Below, one piece after another: positions 1 to 7,858 of a stretch of 64,000 bases of DNA; the first letter of the stretch is position 1, and the number at the start of each line of letters is the position of its first letter. The notes below the pieces were generated by a model. It worked only from the letters and a program-made list of their open reading frames with translations. It ran no database searches and was not told the DNA's origin. Origin of the DNA: JASLDZ01 sp964242625 (GTDB lineage Bacteria > Pseudomonadota > Alphaproteobacteria > Caulobacterales > Caulobacteraceae); NCBI GenBank assembly GCA_964242625.1, contig CAXTAO010000010.1, positions 22,250 to 86,249 on the forward strand, read 5' to 3'. The translations under genes were made by a program, and so were the position numbers.

Positions 1-361
1 CCGCCTGCTCGCGGGCCAGCTCCGGCGCGTCGTCGTGATAGGCCAGGGTGTCCGAGCCCGCATAGCGCGCCAGCTCGTCCGCCAGCGCTTCGTGCGCCGC
101 GGCCCCCCGGTCGAGCGTGGTGAAGGCGAGGCGCGACAGCGGCAGGCCGGCGGGATCGACCTCGGCCCCCTGCCCCGCCCATTCCGCGGCCATGGCCTCG
201 GCCAGGGCGCGCGTAGGCGCGACCAGGGGCGCGCCGAGCGGCGAGCGCGGCGAGCGCCCGTCCAGCTTGACGGCCCATCCCGCGCCCTCGGGTTCGACAT
301 GGACCTCGGTCCAGAAACGGCGGGGCCGGGGCGTCACCCGGTCGGCGTGCGACATCGACAT
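1..361 (-). CDS. ATP12 family F1-ATPase assembly chaperone, N-terminal part
   Basis: Partial gene running off the left edge; about 120 N-terminal residues are visible. The reading includes RRFWTEVHVEPEG, KLDGRSPRSPLGAPLVAPT, AMAAEWAGQG and PLSRLAFTTLD, the conserved N-terminal pattern of ATP12 proteins, which in mitochondria and alphaproteobacteria help the F1 alpha subunit assemble. Two ATG codons compete (361 and 355); both lie within a dozen bases of the stop of the preceding HAD gene, so this is the last visible gene of the crcB operon. The C-terminal half is outside the window, so completeness cannot be judged. Confidence 0.85.
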   Translation of the reverse strand, partial: MSMSHADRVTPRPRRFWTEVHVEPEGAGWAVKLDGRSPRSPLGAPLVAPTRALAEAMAAEWAGQGAEVDPAGLPLSRLAFTTLDRGAAAHEALADELARYAGSDTLAYHDDAPELAREQA

Positions 362-366
362 GGCGG

Positions 367-1059
367 CTAGGTAGGCGCCGCGGCCGCGGCCAGCGAGGGA
401 CGCAGAGCGTCGAGCGCTGCACGGAGCGCGCGGAAGTCGGCGACCACCGTCTCGGCTCCGCCCGCCAGCACCTCGTCGGCGGTGTGGAATCCCCAGCTCA
501 CGCCCAGCGCACGCACGCCCGCGGCCCGCGCCATGGCCATGTCGAAGCCCGTGTCACCGATCATCACCGCGGCCCCCGGCGACGCGCCCGCCGCCGCCAG
601 CGCGGCGTTGAGCATGGCGGGATCGGGCTTGCCCGGACCGTCGTCAGCGCAGTGGGTCGACAGGAAGAGCTCGCCCCAGCCGTGGACGGCGAGCGCGCGC
701 TCCACGCCCCGGCGCGACTTGCCGGTGGCCATGGCGAGCCGCCAGCCCTCGCGCCGCAGCCGCTCCAGGCAGGCCTGCGCGCCCGGATAGAGCGGCTCGG
801 CGAAGCCCGGCTGCTCGTGCATGTCTAGCCAGGCCTGGCGGTAGGCGTCGGCGAGCTGGTCGAGCGCGGCGTCGTCCAGCCGCGGCGCCAGCTCGGCCAG
901 GGCCGGACGCAGGCTCAGCCCCACGATGCGCCGGGTGGCGTCATACGGCGGCGGCGCGAGGCCCGCGGCCTCAAAGGCGCGCGTCATGGCTTCCTGGATG
1001 GAGGCGCGGCTGTCCACCAGCGTGCCGTCCACGTCCCACACCGCGAGCGGCCCGCTCAC
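367..1059 (-). CDS. HAD-superfamily phosphatase (phosphoglycolate phosphatase-like)
   Basis: About 230 residues. All HAD motifs are visible: motif I DVDGTLVDS with the nucleophile Asp near residue 9 and acid/base Asp near 11, motif II ATGKS, motif III Lys in GKPDP, and motif IV MIGDTGFDM. The insertion between motifs I and II fits a helical type C1 cap, as in Gph-like phosphatases. The start is taken as the GTG at 1059, which overlaps the upstream stop as GTGA; the open frame continues further upstream only as a shadow of the TPR gene. The substrate cannot be read from sequence. Alphaproteobacterial neighbours of rluC and atp12 are commonly annotated as HAD IA hydrolases, and this position agrees. 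Confidence 0.85.
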   Translation of the reverse strand: MSGPLAVWDVDGTLVDSRASIQEAMTRAFEAAGLAPPPYDATRRIVGLSLRPALAELAPRLDDAALDQLADAYRQAWLDMHEQPGFAEPLYPGAQACLERLRREGWRLAMATGKSRRGVERALAVHGWGELFLSTHCADDGPGKPDPAMLNAALAAAGASPGAAVMIGDTGFDMAMARAAGVRALGVSWGFHTADEVLAGGAETVVADFRALRAALDALRPSLAAAAAPT

Positions 1060-2900
1060 GCCGGGATCACGTCGAAGGCCAGCGTCAGCCGGGGCGTGTC
1101 GCCGCCGAAGGGGGCGGTGCCGTGCCACATGTAGGAGGGGAAGAGCACGAGCCGCCCCGGCTCGGGCCGCACCCAGTGCTCGGGGCCGAGCCCCGCAACT
1201 GGCCAGGGCGGCTCGCCGAACTTGATCCAGCCCTCGCGCCCGCCCGCCGCCACCGCGGGCGGAAGGTCGACGTAGAAGGCGGAGGAAAGCCAGCCCTCCG
1301 TGTGGATGTGGTCGACGTGGCGGCCGCCGGGGCGGAGCCGCACCGACCACGCCCCGGCCAGCGCGTGGCGGCCCGTGTTGCGGCCGCGCAGGGCGTCGCG
1401 CCCGCGCCCGAGACGGGCCATGTGCGCACGGATGGGCGCCTCGATCGCGCGGAAGAAGGCGGCGATCGCGGGCTCCTTCGACTGGCGCAGCTCGCCCGCG
1501 GTCTGGGTGCCGTCCCGCAGCGACTGGCCGATCGGATGCGCCTGGAGGTCGTGCAGCCGCGTCAGCGCCGCGGCCAGGTCGGAGAGGTAGGCCGGCACGT
1601 CCGCCCAGCCCGGCGGCGTCTCGATCGCATAGGCGCCGACCACAGCGTCGAAGTCGTAGAGGGCGGGCAGACGCGCGTCGCTCGTCAGCCGCCAGGCGGT
1701 GGTGGCGACCGCCAGGGCGTGCTGGTCGGCGGGCGCGAGCGCCAGCACCTCGTCGGCGAGCGCGGAGGCTTCGGCCGGGCGCCCCTGCGCCAGCCGCGCC
1801 TCCGCGAGCGTGAGCCGCACGCCCGTGTCCGCCGCCGCCAGCGCCAGCGCCCGCTCGGCCAGCGCCGCCGCGCGGTCGGGATCGTGCGCCAGCGCGAGGT
1901 GGCTCGCGGCGGACAGCGCGCGCGGCGACGGCGCCGCGCCCGTGGCCAGGGGCTCCAGCGAGCGCAGCGCCTCCTCCGGGCGGCCGGCATGGTCCAGGAG
2001 GCGCGCCCGATCGACCGCCAGCACGTCCGCGGCCGCTCCCGGCGTGCGCAGGGCGGCGTCGAAGGGCGCGCGCGCCGCCTCGACCTCGCCCGTGCGCGCC
2101 CAGATGAGATGGGCGAGGTCGCGCACCACCTCGGGCAGGCCAGGACGGAGCGCCAGCGCCTCGCGGTAGGCGGCCTCCGCTTCGTCGTATCGGCCGAGCC
2201 CCTGCAGGGCGTGGGCGCGAACGATGTCGGTCTCGGGCGCGCGGAGCCCCTTGGCGCGGGCGCGGTCGGCGGCGTCCAGCGCCTCGGCATCTCTACGCAG
2301 GTCGGCCAGGGCGGCGGCGAGGTTGTGCTCGGCGAGCCCGCTTCCGGGGTCGGCCGCCTGGGCGCGCCGGTAGGCCTCGAGCGCCTCGGCCTTGCGGCCC
2401 AGCGTCTTGAACGACTCGCCCGCCGCCGCGAGCACGGCGGCGTCGGCGGAGCTCAAGGCCGCCAGCGGGGCGATCGCCTGCGCGGCCTCGCCCGCGCGAC
2501 CCTCCGCCATGAGGAGGGCGTGCAGCCTCAGCGCGGCGGGGGCGAAGCGCCGGTCGAGCGCCAGGGCGGCGCGCCAGGCCTTCTCGGCCTCGCGCGGACG
2601 TCCCGCCCGGGCGAGCACCGAGCCCAGCGTCAGGTGCGCCGCGGGGCGCTTCTTGTCGGCCGCGAGCGCCGCGCGCGCCTCCGCTTCCGCCCGAGGGAGG
2701 TCGCCGGCGCCGCTGAGCGCGTCGGCGTAGGCGCGGCGCAGTTCGGACTCGCCGGGCGCAAAGGCGACCAGCGGCGCGAGCTGGGCGCAGGCGTCGAGGA
2801 AGCGGCCGGCCGCGAGGAGCTGCAGGCCGGCGTGGGCCGCCGCGAGATGACGCGGGTCGAGGCCGTCGCGGGTGGAAACCGGCGCGCGCGGCCCGCTCAA
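1056..2900 (-). CDS. TPR-repeat protein fused to a putative 2OG-Fe(II) oxygenase domain
   Basis: About 614 residues. The first ~380 are alanine-rich tandem TPR helices (recurring patterns such as AEAEARAALAADKKRPAAHL and DEAEAAYREALALRPGLPEV). The last ~210 resemble the putative 2OG-Fe(II) oxygenase family PF13759: an HVDHIHTEGWLSSAFYVDLP segment with candidate metal histidines, a distal His in YMWHGTAPF, and a C-terminal Arg in TPRLTLAFD that could bind 2-oxoglutarate. No ATG or GTG fits; the TTG at 2900 overlaps the upstream stop as TTGA, like the neighbouring junctions. The substrate is unknown. The TPR part probably selects a protein or macromolecular partner (inference). Domain assignment is fairly sure, function is not. 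Confidence 0.8.
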   Translation of the reverse strand: MSGPRAPVSTRDGLDPRHLAAAHAGLQLLAAGRFLDACAQLAPLVAFAPGESELRRAYADALSGAGDLPRAEAEARAALAADKKRPAAHLTLGSVLARAGRPREAEKAWRAALALDRRFAPAALRLHALLMAEGRAGEAAQAIAPLAALSSADAAVLAAAGESFKTLGRKAEALEAYRRAQAADPGSGLAEHNLAAALADLRRDAEALDAADRARAKGLRAPETDIVRAHALQGLGRYDEAEAAYREALALRPGLPEVVRDLAHLIWARTGEVEAARAPFDAALRTPGAAADVLAVDRARLLDHAGRPEEALRSLEPLATGAAPSPRALSAASHLALAHDPDRAAALAERALALAAADTGVRLTLAEARLAQGRPAEASALADEVLALAPADQHALAVATTAWRLTSDARLPALYDFDAVVGAYAIETPPGWADVPAYLSDLAAALTRLHDLQAHPIGQSLRDGTQTAGELRQSKEPAIAAFFRAIEAPIRAHMARLGRGRDALRGRNTGRHALAGAWSVRLRPGGRHVDHIHTEGWLSSAFYVDLPPAVAAGGREGWIKFGEPPWPVAGLGPEHWVRPEPGRLVLFPSYMWHGTAPFGGDTPRLTLAFDVIPA

Positions 2901-3895
2901 CGCCGCCGCCCTCCGCCCCCTCGCCGCCCCTCGAACGGATCCGCCGCCGCCTCGTGCGGGTCGAAGCCGAAGCGCGCGAAGCCCGCCAGGAGCTCGGGGC
3001 TCGGCGGCGCCTCGAGGATCAGCGCGCCGCGCGAGGGGTGCGGCAGCTCGATCCGCTGGGCGTGCAGCTGGAGCTTGAGGCTGCCCGAGAGCGCGGCCGA
3101 GGTCTCGTCTCCGTACTTGGGGTCGCCGAGGATCGGGTGGCCAAGCGCCTTCATGTGCGCGCGCAGCTGGTGGGTGCGGCCGGTGTAGGGGCGCAGGCCC
3201 ATCCAGGCCACGCGCCCGCCCGCCCGGCTGATGGTGACGTACTCGGTCTCGGCCGGCTCGGCGCCGAACTCCTTGGGGTCGGCGGGCACCACGATCTCGC
3301 GGTCGCCCACGCCCTTCTTGACGAGCGGCAGCTCGACCACGCCCTCCGATGGGCGCAGCTCGCCCGCCACCAGCGCCCAATAGGTCTTCTTGGCGCGCCG
3401 TTTCGCAAAGGCGCCCGAGAGCCGGGCGGCGGCGGCCGGCGTCTTGCCGAGCACGAGCACGCCGGAGGTGTCGCGGTCGAGCCGGTGGACGAGGCGCGGC
3501 CGCTCCAACCCCTCGCCCCAGGCGGAGAGCAGCCGGTCGACGTGCTTGGTCGTCTTGGTGCCGCCCTGCACCGCCAGCCCCGAGGGCTTGTTCAGCGCCA
3601 GCACCTCCTCGTCCTCGTAGATCACGAGGCTTCGCACGAAGTCGGCGTCGCGCGGCGAGAGCGCGGGGCGCTCCCCCTCGGGCGGCGCATCGGGCAGGGG
3701 CGGCACGCGCACCTGCGCACCCGCGGGCAGGCGCGTGTCGACCTTGGCGCGGGCGCCGTCCACCCGGATCTGGCCGGAGCGCACGAGCTTGTTGATCGCG
3801 ATGTGGTTCAGGTGCGGCCAGCGGCGCTTGAACCAGCGGTCGAGCCTGACGCCGTCCTCGCCCGAGTCGACGAAGAGGGTGCGCACCTCCCTCAC
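2897..3895 (-). CDS. RluA-family pseudouridine synthase with S4 domain (RluC/RluD-like)
   Basis: About 332 residues. An N-terminal S4 RNA-binding module (RLDRWFKRRWPHLNHIAINK, residues ~12-60) precedes the RluA catalytic core with the signature HRLDRDTSGVLVLGKT, whose central Asp is the expected catalytic residue, followed by GRTHQLRAHMKALGHPILGD. Family members isomerise uridines in 23S rRNA; RluC-type specificity is likely but not provable from sequence. GTG at 3895 overlaps the crcB stop as GTGA and the gene's own stop overlaps the TPR gene, so it sits inside a coupled operon. The C-terminus ends in a Gly/Arg-rich tail. A second, S4-less paralogue lies about 0.9 kb away at 4789-5595. Confidence 0.9.
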   Translation of the reverse strand: MREVRTLFVDSGEDGVRLDRWFKRRWPHLNHIAINKLVRSGQIRVDGARAKVDTRLPAGAQVRVPPLPDAPPEGERPALSPRDADFVRSLVIYEDEEVLALNKPSGLAVQGGTKTTKHVDRLLSAWGEGLERPRLVHRLDRDTSGVLVLGKTPAAAARLSGAFAKRRAKKTYWALVAGELRPSEGVVELPLVKKGVGDREIVVPADPKEFGAEPAETEYVTISRAGGRVAWMGLRPYTGRTHQLRAHMKALGHPILGDPKYGDETSAALSGSLKLQLHAQRIELPHPSRGALILEAPPSPELLAGFARFGFDPHEAAADPFEGRRGGGGRRR

Positions 3896-4281
3896 GCGAA
3901 CACGCGTCGCGCGACGAGGAGGCCAACGAGGAGCGCCACGAGTCCCAGAGCCACCGATCCGCTCACGTACCCCGCCGCAGCCGCATAGGCGCGCCGCTCG
4001 AGGAGGAGCACGGCCTCCAGCGAGAAGGATGAGAAGGTGGTGAAGCCGCCCAGGGCGCCCGTCCCCAGGAGGAGCCGCAGCCGGTCGGACGCGCCGCCCG
4101 CGCCGCGGTGCGCCAGCCAGCCCACAAGCAACCCCATGAGGAGAGAGCCCAGAACGTTGATCCCGGCGGTGGCGAGGTAGCCGCGCGCCGCGCCGCCTGC
4201 GCTCGCCCAGGCGACGCCGGTGAGATAGCGGGCGCACGCCCCCGTGGCGCCGCCCACGGCGACAAGGCCGAACTCTATCAT
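3892..4281 (-). CDS. crcB: Fluoride exporter CrcB/FluC
   Basis: A 129-residue protein with four predicted membrane helices. It carries the family's signatures: GGATGACARYL near the N-terminus, GINVLGSLLMGLLVGW, and GTGALGGFTTFSSFSLE, the pore-lining Phe/Ser region. FluC proteins act as dual-topology dimeric fluoride channels in the inner membrane. First gene of the operon continuing into the RluA-family synthase, TPR/oxygenase, HAD and ATP12. The start codon is 8 bases after a TATACA element, leaving no room for a Shine-Dalgarno sequence, so the transcript is probably leaderless or nearly so. Only 46 bases separate it from the lipoprotein gene, so no fluoride riboswitch fits upstream. Confidence 0.93.
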   Translation of the reverse strand: MIEFGLVAVGGATGACARYLTGVAWASAGGAARGYLATAGINVLGSLLMGLLVGWLAHRGAGGASDRLRLLLGTGALGGFTTFSSFSLEAVLLLERRAYAAAAGYVSGSVALGLVALLVGLLVARRVFA

Positions 4282-4289
4282 GCGCCGGC

Positions 4290-4316
4290 TGTATACGCCG
4301 CGCGGGGCCGCGTCAC
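4290..4316 (-). promoter_or_regulatory. Predicted crcB promoter, nearly leaderless
   Basis: On the minus strand GTGACG (4316-4311) and TATACA (4295-4290) are separated by 15 bases. The ATG at 4281 follows 8 bases after the -10 element, so transcription should begin within about two bases of the start codon. Confidence 0.45.
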
Positions 4317-4327
4317 GCGACCGGCGC

Positions 4328-4792
4328 TCAAGCGCGGGAGGCGCCCGTGGGCGGCGGCGGCCCGGGACGCACGCCGCGCGTGCCCGCCTCGACGGAGCGC
4401 GCGTCGTAGGCGTCGGGGTCGGCGGTGGGCTTGGGGCCTCGCCCGATCTCGATCTCCAGCGTCGAGACGGCGAGCGGACCGGGGTCGGAGAGCGTGTCGC
4501 CCGCATCGCCGACCCCCTCGCCGAAGCCCCAGCCGTCGCCGTCAGGCCCGCGCTGGCGGTCTCGCACGCGGAACCAGTCGCCGCCCTGGGCCAGGGTGAG
4601 GTCGGCGGCGCGGCGCAGCGCGTCCAGCGTCGCCGCCGGCCGCCACGCCGCGGCGGAGCTCAGCCGCCACACGCCCGGGGAGAGCTGGAGCGCCTGGGGC
4701 GGCGCCGCCGACGGCGGAACGGAAGCGCAGGCCGAGGTAACGGCGGCCGCGGCCGCGACGGCGGCCAGCCGGGGGGTCGCGCGAGGGCTCAT
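4328..4792 (-). CDS. Small secreted lipoprotein, possibly CC0125/CC1285-like
   Basis: A 154-residue protein with an Ala-rich signal peptide ending in a lipobox-like VTSAC, so Cys near residue 22 would be lipidated. The mature part contains GVWRLSSAAAW and LDALRRAADLTLAQGGDWFRV. The 'residues-AADLTLAQG-aromatic-F-V' arrangement recalls the Caulobacter CC0125/CC1285 lipoproteins, but this is from memory and not certain. The C-terminal third is Pro/Gly-rich and probably disordered. ATG at 4792 overlaps the stop of the preceding RluA-type gene as ATGA, making this the last gene of the rarA operon. Function unknown. Confidence 0.7.
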   Translation of the reverse strand: MSPRATPRLAAVAAAAAVTSACASVPPSAAPPQALQLSPGVWRLSSAAAWRPAATLDALRRAADLTLAQGGDWFRVRDRQRGPDGDGWGFGEGVGDAGDTLSDPGPLAVSTLEIEIGRGPKPTADPDAYDARSVEAGTRGVRPGPPPPTGASRA

Positions 4793-5595
4793 GCCGCCTC
4801 AACCCGGCGATCGGCCAGCCGTTCCAGCGCGCCGGCGAGATCGAGCCCGAGCGTCGCCGCCAGCTGCGCGAAGTCGGCCGGCGGGGGCGCGCTCACCCGC
4901 CGGCGGCCGCCTTCGGGATGGGGAAAGTCGAGGGCGAAGGCGTGCAGCATCAGTCGCGGCGCGGGGGCGCCCCCCGCCGTCAGCGCGCCGCCGTAGCGTG
5001 CGTCGCCGATGAGCGGACGGCCGAGGTGGGCCATGTGCACGCGGATCTGGTGCATGCGCCCCGTCTCCGGGCGCACCTCCGCCAGCGCACCGCCCGCGCT
5101 CGCGGCCAGGGTGCGATAGCGCGTAAGCGCCGCCTCCGCGCCGGGCGCGCCGTCGGAGGCGACCTCCGTCCAGGCCTCGCGCCCCGCCTCCACGCGCCGC
5201 AGGGGCGTGTCGACGACGCCCGACGCCGCGGCCCCGGGCGGCAGAAGGGCGAGGTAGGTCTTGCGCACCTGGCGCGCCATCCAGGCCTTGCCCAGAGCGG
5301 CGGCGGCCGGGCGCGTCTTGGCGGCGAGGATCACGCCCGAGGTGTCGCGGTCCAGCCGATGCACAAGCACGGGCCGGGCCCCGCTCGAGCGGCGGAACGC
5401 CCACAGGAGCTCGTCCAGCGTGTTGGCCTGGCCCCGCCCGCCTTGGGAGGAGAGGCCCGCGGGCTTGTCGAAGGCCATGGCGTGGGAGTCCTGCCACACG
5501 ACCATGGCGCGCACCTGGGCGATCTCCTCGGCGCTGAGCTCGGGGGCGAGACGCTCGCGCTTGACGCCCGGCGCCCGGCGCGGCGGCGCGCTCAT
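4789..5595 (-). CDS. RluA-family pseudouridine synthase lacking an S4 domain
   Basis: About 268 residues. The core carries HRLDRDTSGVILAAKTR with the catalytic Asp, KTYLALLPPG, ETGRMHQIRVHMAHLGRPLI and GDARYGG. The N-terminus goes almost directly into the synthase fold (MVVWQDSHAMAFDKPAG), so the S4 module of RluC/RluD is absent, as in RluA-type enzymes and some tRNA or rRNA synthases. Target RNA unknown. ATG at 5595 overlaps the rarA stop (ATGA), and its own stop overlaps the lipoprotein start, so all three are translationally coupled. Confidence 0.88.
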   Translation of the reverse strand: MSAPPRRAPGVKRERLAPELSAEEIAQVRAMVVWQDSHAMAFDKPAGLSSQGGRGQANTLDELLWAFRRSSGARPVLVHRLDRDTSGVILAAKTRPAAAALGKAWMARQVRKTYLALLPPGAAASGVVDTPLRRVEAGREAWTEVASDGAPGAEAALTRYRTLAASAGGALAEVRPETGRMHQIRVHMAHLGRPLIGDARYGGALTAGGAPAPRLMLHAFALDFPHPEGGRRRVSAPPPADFAQLAATLGLDLAGALERLADRRVEAA

Positions 5596-6944
5596 CCGCC
5601 CTCCCTCGCCCGCTCGGCTCCACGTTCGGCGCGGAGCGCGTCCCAGCGCTCCAGCCGCTCGCGAACGCGCGCCTCCGCGCCCTCGCCGCGCGGGCGGTAG
5701 AAGCGCTGCGGCTCCATCTCCTCCGGCCAGTAGCTCTGGCCGCTGAAGCCCTCCGTCTCGTCGTGATCGTAGCGATAGCCCTGGCCGTAACCCAGCTCGC
5801 GCATCATCCGGGTGGGGGCGTTCCGGATGTGATGCGGCGGGGGCAGCGAGCCCGTCTGCCGCGCCGCCGCGCGCGCCGCCTTGAATCCTGCGTATACCGC
5901 GTTCGACTTGGGCGCGGCGGCGAGGTGGACGACGAGCTGGGCCAGCGCGAGCTCGCCCTCCGGCGAACCCAGGAAGTCGTAGGCGTCCTTGGCGGCGGCC
6001 GCGAAGATCAGGGCGGTGGGGTCCGCCGCGCCCACGTCCTCCGAAGCGGCGCGCACCAGGCGCCGCGCCAGGAACAGAGGCTCCTCGCCGCCCTCCACCA
6101 TGCGCGCGAACCAATAGAGCGCCGCGTCCGGATCGGAGCCGCGGATCGATTTGTGCAGGGCCGAGATCAGGTCGTAGTGCTGCTCGCGATCCTTGTCGTA
6201 GGCCGTGGCGCGCCGCTGCAGCGCCTGGGCGAGACCCGCGGGATCGAGCGGCGCGGCGTCGGGCCCGAGGTTCAGCAGCGCCTCGGCGAGCGTCAGGGCG
6301 TAACGGCCGTCGCCGTCGGCCATGGCGACGAGCGCCTCGCGCGCGGGCGGCGTCAACGGCAGGGGGCGCCCGGCCTCGGCTTCGGCCCGGGCGAGGAGTT
6401 CGCCCAGCGCGCCTGAGTCCAGCCGCTGCAGGACGAAGACCTGGCAGCGCGACAGGAGCGCGCCGTTGAGTTCGAACGAGGGGTTCTCGGTGGTCGCCCC
6501 CACGAGCGTCACCACACCCTCCTCGACGAAGGGCAGGAAGCCGTCCTGCTGGGCGCGGTTGAAGCGATGGATCTCGTCCACGAAGAGGAGCGTCGGCTGC
6601 CCCGCCGCCCGCCGCCGCCTAGCCTCCTCGAAGGCGCGCTTCAGGTCGGCCACGCCCGAGAACACCGCCGAGAGCTGGTGGAAGGCGTAGCCGGCCTCGC
6701 GCGCGAGCAGGCGCGCGATGGTGGTCTTGCCCACCCCGGGCGGCCCCCAGAGGATCATGGACGAGAGCCGGTGCGCCGCCGCCATGCGCCCGATCGGGCC
6801 CTCGGGGCCGAGGAGATGCGCCTGCCCCACGACCTCCGACAGGACGCGCGGCCTCAACCGCTCGGCGAGCGGCGCGTCGGGCGGAGGCGCCTCGACGGGT
6901 GGAGCGGCCGGCGCGACGCCCGCGGCTTCGAACAGATCGGCCAT
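5592..6944 (-). CDS. rarA: Replication-associated recombination protein A (AAA+ ATPase)
   Basis: 450 residues. Visible features are a Walker A GPPGVGKTT near residues 67-75, Walker B LLFVDEIHRF near 118-127, sensor-type GATTENPSFE, and the C-terminal MgsA/RarA region with NAVYAGFKAA and PTRMMRELGYGQGYRYDHDE. RarA acts with the beta clamp and SSB at stalled forks, recruiting or displacing the replisome. The N-terminal LAERLRP motif with following VLSEVVGQ is typical. First gene of the rarA-RluA-lipoprotein operon. A -10-like TATCTA ends six bases before the ATG with no recognisable Shine-Dalgarno sequence, suggesting a leaderless transcript. Confidence 0.95.
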   Translation of the reverse strand: MADLFEAAGVAPAAPPVEAPPPDAPLAERLRPRVLSEVVGQAHLLGPEGPIGRMAAAHRLSSMILWGPPGVGKTTIARLLAREAGYAFHQLSAVFSGVADLKRAFEEARRRRAAGQPTLLFVDEIHRFNRAQQDGFLPFVEEGVVTLVGATTENPSFELNGALLSRCQVFVLQRLDSGALGELLARAEAEAGRPLPLTPPAREALVAMADGDGRYALTLAEALLNLGPDAAPLDPAGLAQALQRRATAYDKDREQHYDLISALHKSIRGSDPDAALYWFARMVEGGEEPLFLARRLVRAASEDVGAADPTALIFAAAAKDAYDFLGSPEGELALAQLVVHLAAAPKSNAVYAGFKAARAAARQTGSLPPPHHIRNAPTRMMRELGYGQGYRYDHDETEGFSGQSYWPEEMEPQRFYRPRGEGAEARVRERLERWDALRAERGAERAREGG

Positions 6945-6950
6945 CCGTGC

Positions 6951-6956
6951 TAGATA
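6951..6956 (-). promoter_or_regulatory. Possible -10 element of a leaderless rarA transcript
   Basis: The minus strand reads TATCTA at 6956-6951 within GCTATCTA, six bases before the rarA ATG at 6944. The -35 region is weak, so this rests on position and the missing ribosome site. Confidence 0.35.
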
Positions 6957-6997
6957 GCGCGAGGCGGCTGCGGCCGCATCCGGCGGGAGCGGGCTCT

Positions 6998-7411
6998 ATG
7001 GCCGAAGCGACGCAGTATCCCAGGACGGCCCCTTACCTCAGCGTGGACGACGGGCGCGCGGCGCTCGACTTCTACGCCCGCGCCTTCGGGGCGGAGACCG
7101 TGGGCGAGGTGGTGGAGTGGCAGGGCAAGGTCGGCCACGCCCACCTGAGCATCAATGGCGGCGACGTGATGCTCTCCGACTGGTCGGAAGAGTACGCCGA
7201 GCAGATCGGCGTCTCGCCTCCCGCCCGGCTCGGCGGCTCCTCGGTGATCGTCAACATGAGCGTGGACGACGTGGATCGCTGGTTCACCCGCGCGACCGAA
7301 GCGGGCGCGCACCCGGTGAACGCGCCCTCCGACCAGTTCTACGGCCGCCAAGCCAAGGTGCGCGACCCGTTCGGCCACGTGTGGGCCTTCGTCAGCCCGC
7401 CCCGCAGCTAG
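6998..7411 (+). CDS. VOC family protein, PhnB/glyoxalase-like (copy 1)
   Basis: 137 residues forming one vicinal-oxygen-chelate module of the PhnB-like type: TAPYLSVDDGRAALDFYARAFGAE at the N-terminus, HAHLSINGGDVMLSD in the middle, and the C-terminal QFYGRQAKVRDPFGHVWAF. Such proteins are annotated as glyoxalase/bleomycin-resistance-like; no substrate can be assigned. A GGGAG sequence eight bases before ATG 6998 supports the start. Divergent from rarA across 53 bases, and followed after 20 bases by a paralogue sharing the same motifs, so the two were probably formed by tandem duplication and are cotranscribed. Confidence 0.82.
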   Translation: MAEATQYPRTAPYLSVDDGRAALDFYARAFGAETVGEVVEWQGKVGHAHLSINGGDVMLSDWSEEYAEQIGVSPPARLGGSSVIVNMSVDDVDRWFTRATEAGAHPVNAPSDQFYGRQAKVRDPFGHVWAFVSPPRS

Positions 7412-7431
7412 ACGCTCAAGGAGGGTCCTTC

Positions 7432-7839
7432 ATGTCCGAGCCCGCGATCGGGGGCGTCATGCCCTACCTGTCCGTCACCGGGGGACTGCAGGCGATCGAG
7501 TTCTACACGCGCGCGTTCGGGGCGACCGAGTTCGCGCGGCATATGGCCGACGACGGCGTGCGGGTGATGAACAGCCACCTCGGGATCAACGGCGGCTCGG
7601 TCATGCTGAGCGACCACTTCACCGAGTTCCACGGCGGGGCCAACCAGCCGCCGCCCTCGGGCGTGGTGCTGCACCTGCAGGTGGACGACGCCGACCGCTG
7701 GTACGCGCGCGCCGTCGACGCCGGCTGTACGGCGCTGATGCCGCTCGCGGACCAGTTCTGGGGCGATCGCTACGGCCAGGTGAAGGACCCCTTCGGCCAC
7801 ACTTGGTCGATCGCTCACGCGCTCGCCAAGCCGGGCTGA
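7432..7839 (+). CDS. VOC family protein, PhnB/glyoxalase-like (copy 2)
   Basis: 135 residues, a diverged tandem paralogue of the preceding gene: VMPYLSVTGGLQAIEFYTRAF, HLGINGGSVMLSDHF, and QFWGDRYGQVKDPFGHTWSI. A strong Shine-Dalgarno AAGGAGGG at 7418-7425 lies seven bases before ATG 7432, so this copy may be translated better than the first. VOC domains often dimerise to make the metal site, so a heterodimer of the two products is possible (inference). It converges on the HtrA gene with only 19 bases between the stops. Confidence 0.82.
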   Translation: MSEPAIGGVMPYLSVTGGLQAIEFYTRAFGATEFARHMADDGVRVMNSHLGINGGSVMLSDHFTEFHGGANQPPPSGVVLHLQVDDADRWYARAVDAGCTALMPLADQFWGDRYGQVKDPFGHTWSIAHALAKPG

Positions 7840-7858
7840 CCGGCAGGCGAGCGCCCAG

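Noticed and set aside
1122..3188. A 688-codon plus-strand open frame opposite the TPR/oxygenase gene
   Set aside because: Arg/Gly/Ala-rich composition without domain features, antisense to a gene with clear TPR and oxygenase motifs.
4282..4327. Fluoride riboswitch upstream of crcB
   Set aside because: The space to the lipoprotein gene is only 46 bases and contains promoter elements ending 8 bases before the ATG; no aptamer fits.
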